Positions 45,501 through 52,349 of a stretch of 54,370 bases of DNA are shown piece by piece. Source of the stretch: UMGS1532 sp045594795 (GTDB lineage Bacteria; Bacillota; Clostridia; Oscillospirales; Acutalibacteraceae); NCBI GenBank assembly GCA_045594795.1, contig JAZNZF010000028.1:1-54370 (forward strand), given 5' to 3'. Numbering within the stretch: position 1 is the first letter of the stretch; every line of letters begins with the position of its first letter. Below the pieces are notes generated by a model. That model worked only from the letters and a program-made list of their open reading frames with translations, was not told the DNA's origin and did no database searches. A program made the position numbers and the translations under genes.

Positions 45501-46218
45501 CGAGCCTGAGATAATAGTTATTAATAACCTTACGGCCGCAGGCATCAGCGCAAGTGTAGAAAAGTTTGCAAACGAGATTAAAAACTCGCAAATGATATTT
45601 ATCCCAGGCGGTTTCTCGGGTGGTGACGAGCCTGACGGTAGCGGTAAGTTCATAACTGCGTTCTTCCGCAACGCCGCTATCAAAGAGGGAGTTACCGATT
45701 TACTCGATAACCGCGACGGTCTTATGTGCGGTATCTGTAACGGCTTCCAAGCATTAATTAAGTTAGGATTAGTACCTTACGGTAAAATTATCGATACCGA
45801 TGAGAGCTGTCCAACACTTACCTTTAACACTATTGCACGCCACCAGTCACGCATTGTTCATACAAGAATTGCATCTAACAAATCACCTTGGTTAAGTGAA
45901 ACACAGGTTGGTGATGTGTATACAGTGCCTATTTCACACGGTGAGGGTAGATTCTTAGCAGACGAACAGCTCATTAAAAAGCTTGCAGAAAACGGTCAAA
46001 TTGCAACCCAGTACGTTGACCTTTCGGGCAATGCTACTACCGATGTTCATTTTAATCCCAACAACTCTATGTACGCTATCGAGGGTATTACTTCGCCCGA
46101 TGGTAGAGTGTTCGGTAAAATGGGACATAGTGAACGTATCGGCAAGGGACTTTACAAAAATGTTCCTGGTAATTACGATATCGGTATGTTCCGCTCGGCA
46201 GTTAAATACTTTAAATAA
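42532..46218 (+). CDS. purL: Phosphoribosylformylglycinamidine synthase, single-chain
   Basis: PurL converts FGAR to FGAM using glutamine and ATP. The 1228-residue protein is the long, single-chain type: an N-terminal PurS-like part, a linker, two PurM-like halves (NHPTEIEPFGGAATCIGG; GGKDSMSG), and a C-terminal class I glutaminase. Unlike CarA and PurF, its triad is intact: Cys1069 in CGICNGFQAL, and His1199 and Glu1201 in MGHSERI. It is the last gene of the purine operon, ending in a strong terminator. Confidence 0.97.
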   Translation: MVYRVYVEKKKELAYEAKSLLNDANTLLGIKSLTGVRVINRYDAENISEELFDYAKSTVFSEPQLDIVSDEIETGDAYVFAVEFLPGQFDQRADSAAQCIQIISQGERPLIRTAKVYVLEGNLSEADIEEIKKYVINPVESRIAALEKPETLKMDFEIPTEVATLNGFLQLDRAGLEAFVKEYGLAMDTDDIAFCQQYFLSEQRDPTITEIRMIDTYWSDHCRHTTFLTVIDDVKFEDKLLQDAYDEYIAVRKELNRTKPICLMDLATVAVKYLKANGKLDKLDESEEINACTVKIDVEVDGVVEPWLLLFKNETHNHPTEIEPFGGAATCIGGAIRDPLSGRSYVYGAMRVTGAADPLKPVSETIKGKLPQRKIVTTAAAGYSSYGNQIGLATGIVDEIYHDGYAAKRMEIGAVIAAAPAENVRRERPSANDVVILLGGSTGRDGIGGATGSSKAHDSHSVETCGAEVQKGNAPEERKLQRLFRNKEACRMIKRCNDFGAGGVSVAIGELADGLEIDLNAVPKKYEGLDGTELAISESQERMAVVVEPHNVERFFELAAEENLQAKAVAVVRDEPRLVMNWNGKKIVDISREFLNSNGADKHISIAPESPKDYTKEVKGSFAENLKSMAGDLNICSKRGLSERFDSTIGAGTVLMPFGGKNQLTPIQSMVQKISVEKKHTNDCSLMAFGYNPFITEKSPYHGAYLAVVESVSKLIASGAEFKDVYLTFQEYFESPKKDAKRWGKPLAALLGAFKAQKELGIGSIGGKDSMSGSFEDIDVPPTLVSFAVTTDKVDNIISPELKKAGNKLYLISPEFDENGLPKTESLIATYNKLTKLMRSGAVEACYTMGMGGIAEAIMKMAFGNGLGVSLNETLSINDLFGYNYASFVVEANTDLDEKQIGAVTETAEITYSGETVNLNELLGVYEDKLESVYSCNIPDTKEPVMNFNYSADTRKAPAIKVAKPRVLIPAFPGTNCEYDTAKALRDAGAEPEIIVINNLTAAGISASVEKFANEIKNSQMIFIPGGFSGGDEPDGSGKFITAFFRNAAIKEGVTDLLDNRDGLMCGICNGFQALIKLGLVPYGKIIDTDESCPTLTFNTIARHQSRIVHTRIASNKSPWLSETQVGDVYTVPISHGEGRFLADEQLIKKLAENGQIATQYVDLSGNATTDVHFNPNNSMYAIEGITSPDGRVFGKMGHSERIGKGLYKNVPGNYDIGMFRSAVKYFK

Positions 46219-46231
46219 AACCCAAAGCTTT

Positions 46232-46265
46232 AAAACCGCAGTCTTTTGGCTGCGGTTTTGCATTT
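46232..46265 (+). terminator. Terminator of the purine operon
   Basis: AAAACCGCAG pairs perfectly with CTGCGGTTTT around an 8-base loop, followed by GCATTTT. Confidence 0.9.
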
Positions 46266-46278
46266 TATAAGAGCATTT

Positions 46279-46311
46279 TCCGTATAAATTTAACGGAGGC
46301 TTTTATACGGA
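46279..46311 (+). promoter_or_regulatory. Hairpin holding the ribosome site of the phosphate transporter gene in its loop
   Basis: TCCGTATAAA and TTTATACGGA form a perfect 10-base-pair stem. The 13-base loop contains GGAGG (46295-46299), and the ATG follows the stem by 1 base. Unfolded, the ribosome site is 13 bases from the ATG, too far for efficient initiation. Confidence 0.6.
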
Positions 46312-46312
46312 T

Positions 46313-47359
46313 ATGCTTAACTTTTTGGAGTTTATAGATTTAATATGCAGTAATAACCTATTGCTTGTCTGTGTGTGTTTAACGCTTGGAGTTGTGTTCG
46401 TAAATGGATGGACAGACGCACCAAATGCAATAGCTACAAGTGTATGTACGCGGTGTATTGGCATTAATAACGCAATAATTATGTCAGCGATATTTAATTT
46501 TCTTGGCGTTCTTATTATGTCACTTGCAAATATATCGGTAGCAGAAACGGTAAGTAGTATGGTGGTACTTAGCCAAGACAGTAGGCTTTCATTAGTTACT
46601 CTTTCGGCGGCATTGTTTTCAGTAGTCGCTTTTGGTGTAATAGCTTGGTGCTTTTCAATACCTACAAGCGAAAGTCATGCATTAATAGCAGGGCTTACGG
46701 GCAGTGTGATAGCGTTAAATAATGGGTTTACGGGTGTAAATGTTTCAGAGTGGCTAAAGGTAGTGATTGGACTTTTTATATCACTTTTGCTTGGCGCGGT
46801 TCTTGGATATATTATATGTAAATTAGTAGTAATTGCTTTTAGAAACATTAAAAGGCAAAACGGTGAAAAGTTTTTTAAATATGCAGGGGTTGTGTCTGCT
46901 GCCCTTACAAGCTTTATGCACGGCGCACAGGATGGACAAAAGTTTATAGGTGTTCTAATGCTTGTCCTTTTTATCAATAAGGATAAAAGCTCAAAAGACT
47001 ATAACATACCAATATGGGTTATGATTATGATAGCTGTTATAATGGCGTTGGGTACTCTAAGCGGTGGCAAAAAAATTATTAAATCGGTTGGTATTGATAT
47101 GGTGCCGTTAGAAAAATTCCAAGCATTCTCTTCGGATTTAGCTTCCTCATTAGCCTTATTTGTTTGCAGCATATTAGGGCTGCCTGTTTCAACAACCCAC
47201 GCAAAGACTGCCACGATTGTAGGTGTGGGTAGTGCTATTAATAAAAGGACGGTAAATATATCGGTGTTCCGCAATATGATGTTCGCGTGGGTGGTTACTT
47301 TCCCTTGTTGCTGTGTTCTTAGTTATATAGTGGCAAAGCTTTTTATCGGTTCAATTTAA
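46313..47359 (+). CDS. pit: PiT family inorganic phosphate transporter
   Basis: This is a low-affinity, cation-coupled phosphate permease in the cytoplasmic membrane. The 348-residue protein has about ten hydrophobic segments. PiT signatures are present in duplicate: GWTDAPNAIATSV and STTHAKTATIVG, with CFSIPTSESHALIAGLTGS and SFMHGAQDGQKFIGV. The start is defined by the unusual hairpin-borne GGAGG. Its 3' end overlaps the convergent PF06541 gene by 17 bases. Confidence 0.93.
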   Translation: MLNFLEFIDLICSNNLLLVCVCLTLGVVFVNGWTDAPNAIATSVCTRCIGINNAIIMSAIFNFLGVLIMSLANISVAETVSSMVVLSQDSRLSLVTLSAALFSVVAFGVIAWCFSIPTSESHALIAGLTGSVIALNNGFTGVNVSEWLKVVIGLFISLLLGAVLGYIICKLVVIAFRNIKRQNGEKFFKYAGVVSAALTSFMHGAQDGQKFIGVLMLVLFINKDKSSKDYNIPIWVMIMIAVIMALGTLSGGKKIIKSVGIDMVPLEKFQAFSSDLASSLALFVCSILGLPVSTTHAKTATIVGVGSAINKRTVNISVFRNMMFAWVVTFPCCCVLSYIVAKLFIGSI

Positions 47360-47738
47360 GGGCTCTCCATATAAATCTCGAAAGTAGTAGCCCACCTGCA
47401 GAAAGAAAGCACCAAATAAAAAAGAACTTTAAACAAATCTGCCCTAAAAAGTTATAAGGCTCGGCACTGTAATCCCACACATTAAGCTTTAAAATTATGT
47501 TAAATATATAACCGAACAGTAGCTCTACCGAGGTTACAATAATGGCGCTTAAAATACACTTTACAACAAAGTTTATTCGTCGGTTACTGTCTATCCACCA
47601 CATACTTAAAAAACAAATACCGCCGGCTAATAGCATACTTGGGTGCGTATATCCTCGCGAGACAACCTCAACAAGACCATAACTTACAGCACCAATTCCA
47701 AAAATAATTAAACTATTGTAAACAAAATGTCGTGCCAC
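47343..47738 (-). CDS. Small membrane protein, PF06541 (putative ABC transporter type IV)
   Basis: The 131-residue protein has four hydrophobic segments. The stretch NVWDYSAEPYNFLGQICLKFFFIW is the hallmark of PF06541, a family named a putative ABC transporter component, of unproven function. It has a GTG start (47738) after GGGAG. No obvious promoter was recognised. Confidence 0.8.
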   Translation of the reverse strand: MARHFVYNSLIIFGIGAVSYGLVEVVSRGYTHPSMLLAGGICFLSMWWIDSNRRINFVVKCILSAIIVTSVELLFGYIFNIILKLNVWDYSAEPYNFLGQICLKFFFIWCFLSAGGLLLSRFIWRALKLNR

Positions 47739-47812
47739 TTGTACTATCTCCCTTCTATTTCTATTTTTAAATTACAATTTAGTAATATTCACGGAAAATA
47801 AAGAGAATTTCC

Positions 47813-47841
47813 TTTACAAATTGTTGAAAAAGTGGTAATAT
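47813..47841 (+). promoter_or_regulatory. Promoter for pyrR-uraA
   Basis: TTTACA, a 17-base spacer and TAATAT lie about 20 bases before the PyrR-binding loop. Confidence 0.6.
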
Positions 47842-47860
47842 ATTAGAGTAATCTTTAATG

Positions 47861-47882
47861 CGACTCAGTGAGGTCGGCAAGG
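47861..47882 (+). promoter_or_regulatory. PyrR-binding loop in the pyrR leader
   Basis: CGACT-CAGTGA-GGTCG followed by GCAAGG fits the PyrR loop consensus (CAGNGA hexaloop, purine bulge, AAGG). GGCAAGGTT (47876-47884) can pair instead with AATCTTGCC of the terminator (one G-U), making the antiterminator. Confidence 0.9.
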
Positions 47883-47909
47883 TTGGTAAACACTAAAGCT
47901 AAAACTACA

Positions 47910-47939
47910 AATCTTGCCACAAGGCAAGATTATTTTTTT
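47910..47939 (+). terminator. Leader attenuator-terminator of pyrR-uraA
   Basis: AATCTTGCC and GGCAAGATT form a perfect 9-base-pair stem with an ACAA loop and a run of T. It ends directly before the GAGGA site of pyrR. Confidence 0.92.
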
Positions 47940-47950
47940 GAGGATTTTTT

Positions 47951-48487
47951 ATGGAATTAAAATCAAGTATAATGGACGAGGGCGCAATTTACCGCGCATT
48001 AACACGTATAGCTCACGAAATAGTCGAGCGTAACGATAATACTAATCAAATTTGCATTATCGGTATAGTAAGGCGTGGCGTAGCTTTAGCCGAAATTTTA
48101 TCCGAAAAGCTAATAGCTCTCGGTGTGGAGGTTAAAACAGGTAAGCTTGATATATCACTTTATCGCGACGATTTGTCGGCTGACCAACAAGATATGCCCA
48201 CCCTTAATAAAACCGAAATCGATTTTGATATAAATGGTCAAACTGTTGTAATGGTTGACGATGTGCTTTACACAGGTCGTACTGCAAGGGCGGCTATGGA
48301 TGCTTTAATAGAACTTGGCAGACCCTCTAAAATTCAGCTTGCGGCATTGGTTGATAGGGGACATCGCGAGCTTCCTATCAGGGCAGATTACGTTGGCAAA
48401 AACATACCAACCTCTAAAAACGAGGTGGTGGTGGTTAATGTTCCACCATTCGATAGCGAAACCGAGGTTAAGCTATATAATAGGTAG
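47951..48487 (+). CDS. pyrR: Bifunctional pyr operon regulator / uracil phosphoribosyltransferase
   Basis: PyrR binds pyr leader RNA with UMP to cause termination and can also make UMP from uracil. The 178-residue protein has the PRPP motif VVMVDDVLYTGRTARAAMD, RRGVALAEILSEKL, and LVDRGHRELPIRADYVGKNIPTS typical of PyrR. It lies behind its own attenuator and in front of uraA. Its second RNA target in the window is the pyrC leader, 22 kb away. Confidence 0.97.
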   Translation: MELKSSIMDEGAIYRALTRIAHEIVERNDNTNQICIIGIVRRGVALAEILSEKLIALGVEVKTGKLDISLYRDDLSADQQDMPTLNKTEIDFDINGQTVVMVDDVLYTGRTARAAMDALIELGRPSKIQLAALVDRGHRELPIRADYVGKNIPTSKNEVVVVNVPPFDSETEVKLYNR

Positions 48488-48536
48488 TATTTTTCAGCAA
48501 TAGTGCTGTTAAAATAAAAAAATGGAGGATGAAAAA

Positions 48537-49916
48537 ATGAAACTTATCTACGATGTAGAAAGCAGACCTAAGTTTGGTCAAATGATTGTTTTTGCAATCC
48601 AGCAGTTGCTTGCAATTATGGCAGCAACATTAGTAGTTCCCGTTATTATCGGCAACGGTATGAGCCCCGCAGCAGCTCTTTTTGGTGCAGGTGTAGGTAC
48701 AATAGTATATTCACTTTTCACCAAATTTAAAAGCCCCGTATTCCTTGGCTCATCATTCGCATTCCTCGGTTCTATGGCAGCCGCTTTTGCAGGCGGTGTA
48801 TCGGCAGCACTTGGTTATGTTGGATTAATTCTTGGTGCTATTTTTGCAGGTCTTGTTTATGTAGTTATTGCTATCATTGTTAAATGCGTTGGCGTTAATT
48901 GGATTAACAAGCTTATGCCTGCAGTTGTTATTGGCCCAACAGTTGCAATTATCGGTCTTTCATTAGCAGGTAATGCAGTTGGTGACCTTCAAAAAGGTGG
49001 CGTTTTCAACGCAGAGGGCGCACCTGTAGCTAATGTGCTTCTTTGCGTACTCGTTGGTGTTATCACTCTTATTGTTACAATGCTTTGCTCCACCTATGGT
49101 AAAAAGACATTAAAGCTTATACCTTTCATCATTGGTATTCTTTCGGGTTATGCTGTTGCCGCAGTTCTTACAGTTATCGGCAATGCTGCAGGCATCGAGG
49201 CTATGCAGATTATCAACTTCGGTCATTTCACCGCTTTGGTTGACGGTGGCGTAACCATCAACACCTTCTTTGCTGTTCCTGATTTCACTTTCTTAACCGC
49301 AGTTAAAGGCGTTGGCGAAATCAACGGCGCATATATTGGCACTATCGCAGCAGCTTACGTTCCTGTTGCATTCGTTGTTTTTGCCGAGCATATTGCCGAC
49401 CACAAAAACATTTCCTCAATCATCGAACGCGACCTATTGGAAAAACCCGGTCTTCACAGAACCCTTCTTGGCGACGGTGTAGGCTCTATGGTTGGCGCAT
49501 TCTTTGGTGGTTGCCCCAACACTACTTATGGCGAGTCGGTTGCTTGCGTAGCTATTACACGTAACGCATCTGTTGCTACTATCGTTACTGCTGCTATCGG
49601 CGCTATCCTTATTTCCTTTATCAACCCATTTGTTGCTCTTGTTAATTCAATTCCTTCTTGTGTAATGGGCGGCGTATGTATGGCACTTTACGGCTTTATT
49701 GCAGTTAGCGGTCTTAAAATGGTACAGAAGGTTGACCTTAACGAAAACCGCAACCTCTTTGTTGCTTCTGCAATTCTCATAGCTGGTATCGGTGGTTTAA
49801 CCCTTACCTTTGGTCAGGTTACCATTACCTCTATCGCTTGCGCACTTATTCTTGGTATAATTGTAAATATCATTCTTTCAGGCAAAAAACCTGAGGAAGA
49901 CAAAACCGAAGAATAA
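48537..49916 (+). CDS. uraA: Uracil permease, NCS2/UraA family
   Basis: This proton-coupled uracil importer has 459 residues and about fourteen membrane segments, with the UraA-like FVVFAEHIADHKNISSIIERD (functional Glu and His), GDGVGSMVGAFFGGCPNTTYGE and ATLVVPVIIGNGMSPA. The ATG at 48537 is chosen because GGAGGA lies 6 bases before it; an ATG at 48522 overlaps that site. It shares the PyrR-controlled transcript with pyrR. Confidence 0.94.
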   Translation: MKLIYDVESRPKFGQMIVFAIQQLLAIMAATLVVPVIIGNGMSPAAALFGAGVGTIVYSLFTKFKSPVFLGSSFAFLGSMAAAFAGGVSAALGYVGLILGAIFAGLVYVVIAIIVKCVGVNWINKLMPAVVIGPTVAIIGLSLAGNAVGDLQKGGVFNAEGAPVANVLLCVLVGVITLIVTMLCSTYGKKTLKLIPFIIGILSGYAVAAVLTVIGNAAGIEAMQIINFGHFTALVDGGVTINTFFAVPDFTFLTAVKGVGEINGAYIGTIAAAYVPVAFVVFAEHIADHKNISSIIERDLLEKPGLHRTLLGDGVGSMVGAFFGGCPNTTYGESVACVAITRNASVATIVTAAIGAILISFINPFVALVNSIPSCVMGGVCMALYGFIAVSGLKMVQKVDLNENRNLFVASAILIAGIGGLTLTFGQVTITSIACALILGIIVNIILSGKKPEEDKTEE

Positions 49917-49933
49917 TTAATTAACTTCTCATA

Positions 49934-49963
49934 AGCCATCTGTTATATACAGGTGGCTTTTTC
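49934..49963 (+). terminator. Terminator after uraA
   Basis: AGCCATCTGT pairs with ACAGGTGGCT (one G-T) around TATAT, with TTTTCTTTTT behind it. Confidence 0.9.
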
Positions 49964-49977
49964 TTTTTATAAACTTA

Positions 49978-50006
49978 TAGACATTAGTTGTCTTTAGTGA
50001 TATACT
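49978..50006 (+). promoter_or_regulatory. Promoter for the LUD-domain gene, with an inverted repeat at -35
   Basis: TAGACA, a 17-base spacer and TATACT lie about 33 bases upstream of the start. AGACA-TTAGT-TGTCT (49979-49993) is an inverted repeat over the -35, a possible operator. Confidence 0.7.
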
Positions 50007-50038
50007 TAAATTAATACAAAAGCCAAAGGAAGTGCGTT

Positions 50039-50692
50039 ATGACTAAACTTATAAAAAATGTGTTAGAAAACCTGCAAAAAAACAATATGGAAGCTTATTA
50101 CGCAAAGGATAGTGACGAGGCACTTAAAACGGTAGAAAGTCTTTTAAATAAAGGTGATACCGTAGCGGTTGGCGGTTCTATGACCTTGAACGAAATCGGT
50201 GTAATTAAGCTTGTTTCTAGCGGTGAATTTAATTATTTAGACAGATATAAAAAGGACATAACCCCGCAAGAGCTTAAAAAGGTATTTTCCGATACCTTCT
50301 CGGCAGACTGGTATTTGTGTTCCTCAAATGCTGTTACCGAGAGCGGAGAACTGTATAACGTAGACGGCAACTGTAATAGAATTGCGGCATTAACCTATGG
50401 GCCTAAAAATGTTATTGTGGTGGTAGGCAAAAACAAAATAGTCCCAACATTAAAAGATGCGGTACTGCGTGTAAAAACAGTAGCTGCGCCTAAAAATGCA
50501 GTTCGCTTAGGCCTTGATACATACTGTGCTAAAAACGGCGAGTGCGTTTCTTTAAAGGTGGGGGATAAGTACGGTATGCTTTGCGGCTGCGACTCACCCC
50601 AAAGAATTTGTGCCACCGCCACTGTCACCTCACGTCAACGAAATATAGGCAGAATTAAGGTTATAATTGTAGATGAAGAATTAGGTTTTTAA
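50039..50692 (+). CDS. LUD domain protein (LutC/YkgG-like, DUF162)
   Basis: The 217-residue protein has the LUD core: GDTVAVGGSMTLNEIGVI, a middle region with WYLCSSNAVTESGELYNVDGNCNRIAAL, and YGPKNVIVVVGKNKIVPTL. LUD proteins are linked to lactate use or take part in electron transfer in anaerobes, but here there are no lutA/lutB partners, so it is an isolated member of unknown role. Cysteines cluster in the C-terminal third (CAKNGEC, CGCDSPQRIC), possibly a metal site. GGAAG precedes the ATG. Confidence 0.85.
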   Translation: MTKLIKNVLENLQKNNMEAYYAKDSDEALKTVESLLNKGDTVAVGGSMTLNEIGVIKLVSSGEFNYLDRYKKDITPQELKKVFSDTFSADWYLCSSNAVTESGELYNVDGNCNRIAALTYGPKNVIVVVGKNKIVPTLKDAVLRVKTVAAPKNAVRLGLDTYCAKNGECVSLKVGDKYGMLCGCDSPQRICATATVTSRQRNIGRIKVIIVDEELGF

Positions 50693-50889
50693 TAAAAGCT
50701 ACTCCTTTGGGACACACTCCATATGGCAGTATCGGGTTTGGAAAACAAAATTAAAGCTAATACTTGCCGAAAAGCCTTGTGATACGGTGGTATTCTTTCG
50801 CTTTTTCGGCATCGCCTCGCAATTAAATTTGTAAATTACAAAACTACAAAGCACTTAAAAATGAAAATTTTTAGTGGATGAAAAGGCGA

Positions 50890-50926
50890 AAAGCCACGGT
50901 AACGCTGACGCGTACCGTGGCTTTTT
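50890..50926 (+). terminator. Strong intrinsic terminator downstream of the LUD gene
   Basis: AAAGCCACGGTA pairs perfectly with TACCGTGGCTTT around ACGCTGACGCG, followed by T. Confidence 0.85.
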
Positions 50927-50983
50927 AACACATAATACCATAAAATTTATGCATTTTTAAGCGATATTGCTCTATGGAAGGTG

Positions 50984-51026
50984 TCCCTTGCATAAGTATT
51001 ATTAATTAAGCTTATTGCCAAGGGGG
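50984..51026 (+). promoter_or_regulatory. Hairpin that can mask the ribosome site of dacF
   Basis: CCCTTGCATAAG (50985-50996) pairs with CTTATTGCCAAGGG (51011-51024) apart from small bulges. The AAGGGGGA ribosome site (51020-51026) thus lies within the 3' arm of the stem. Confidence 0.45.
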
Positions 51027-51033
51027 ATTTTTT

Positions 51034-52230
51034 ATGAAAAAGTTGTTATCACTTACGTTGGCGCTGCTGCTTGTTTTACCGCTAAACACTGTAGCTGCAG
51101 CAACAATATCTACTGAGTATTACTCTCAGGACCTTACCGCAGATACTATGGAGGTTTCTACAACCGAAATCTCGGAAGGCGAGTATGAGTCTGCAGTACT
51201 TATGGAAAAAGAAACAGGCAAGGTTCTATATGAGAGCAATCCACACGAGCGTTTAGCACCTGCATCTATAACTAAAATAATGGCGCTTTTGCTTATCTGT
51301 GAGGCAATAGATAAATGTAAAATCAGTTTAGAAAGTAAAGTAACGGCAAGCGAACATGCCTGTTCTATGGGCGGCTCACAAATTTGGTTAGAGCCGGGTG
51401 AAGAAATGACGGTTGACGAACTGCTTAGAGCTACCGTTATTGCCTCTGCTAATGATGCAACTGTTGCTTTGGGTGAGGCTATATCGGGCAGCGAGGAGGC
51501 GTTTGTGAACGAGATGAACCGCCGTGCAAAAGAGCTAAAATTAGAGAATACTAATTTTGTAAACTGCTCGGGGCTTGACGCCGAAAATCACTATAGCTCG
51601 GCTTATGATATAGCGGTAATATCCTGTGCTCTTTTAAAACACAAACTAATAAAAAAATATACGACCGTGTGGATGGATTCTTTAAGAAACGGTGAATCCG
51701 AGCTTGTTAATACCAATAAACTGGTTCGCTTTTATTCGGGTGCTACCGGTCTTAAAACAGGAACAACCTCATCTGCTGGCTTTTGTGTTAGCGGCACAGC
51801 CGAGAAAGACGGTATGGAGCTTTGCGCCGTAATAATGGGTGCTAAGAATAACGACGGCAGATTTGGTAACGCAAAAAAGCTTTTGAATTATGGTTTTGCA
51901 AACTGGAAAATAACAGAGGTTAAAGTAGACCAAAAACTAATTCCATCACTAAAAGTAGAAAATGGTTGTGCCGATTCAGTAAAAGCGGTTCCCTCGGGTG
52001 TGGGCAAGTATCTGCTACCTAAAGAAAGTGAGGCGGATATAACCGTAGTTCCAAATATCCAAGAAAAGTTTACCGCACCAATAGCTAAGGGTCAAAAGCT
52101 TGGCACAGCCGATGTAATGCTTGAGGGTAAAAAGCTTGGCTCTATAGATTTAGTCTCAGCAAGTGATGTAAAAAAATTTACATTTTTAGCCGCCTTAAAA
52201 AGAATTTTTTCGGCATTGATAAGCCTATGA
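51034..52230 (+). CDS. dacF: D-alanyl-D-alanine carboxypeptidase (S11, PBP5-like)
   Basis: This is an exported serine enzyme that trims the terminal D-Ala of peptidoglycan side chains. The 398-residue protein has a signal peptide (about residues 1-23), then the three active-site motifs: Ser78-x-x-Lys81 in ASITK, Ser138-Ala-Asn140 in SAND, and Lys241-Thr-Gly243. A C-terminal PBP5-type beta domain (from about residue 290) and a C-terminal amphipathic helix with membrane-anchoring character follow. The ATG follows AAGGGGGA, which may be masked by a hairpin. Confidence 0.94.
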   Translation: MKKLLSLTLALLLVLPLNTVAAATISTEYYSQDLTADTMEVSTTEISEGEYESAVLMEKETGKVLYESNPHERLAPASITKIMALLLICEAIDKCKISLESKVTASEHACSMGGSQIWLEPGEEMTVDELLRATVIASANDATVALGEAISGSEEAFVNEMNRRAKELKLENTNFVNCSGLDAENHYSSAYDIAVISCALLKHKLIKKYTTVWMDSLRNGESELVNTNKLVRFYSGATGLKTGTTSSAGFCVSGTAEKDGMELCAVIMGAKNNDGRFGNAKKLLNYGFANWKITEVKVDQKLIPSLKVENGCADSVKAVPSGVGKYLLPKESEADITVVPNIQEKFTAPIAKGQKLGTADVMLEGKKLGSIDLVSASDVKKFTFLAALKRIFSALISL

Positions 52231-52272
52231 TAAATTAAAATATAAAATTTATGTAACAAAAGTAAATATCGG

Positions 52273-52301
52273 TTGCAAAAAAGCAAAAGATATTGTATAA
52301 T
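52273..52301 (+). promoter_or_regulatory. Promoter for pgi
   Basis: TTGCAA, a 17-base spacer and a consensus TATAAT lie about 48 bases before pgi. Confidence 0.75.
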
Positions 52302-52349
52302 AAGTTTAAAACATAGGGTGTTCCTTATCTTTATGGAGGGTTTAAGCGA

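Larger units (their letters stand above)
50693..51033. other. Intergenic region with several hairpins, possible small RNA or dispersed repeat
   Basis: No credible gene is visible in 341 bases. Hairpins are GCCGAAAAGC/GCTTTTTCGGC (50766-50810), TTTGTAA-A-TTACAAA (50828-50842) and a GAAA-tetraloop stem TAAAAAT/ATTTTTA (50856-50873). The word CGAAAAGCC is repeated twice. A strong terminator follows at 50890-50926, 200 bases after the LUD gene, which would fit the 3' end of a structured transcript. I do not recognise an RNA family. Confidence 0.4.
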
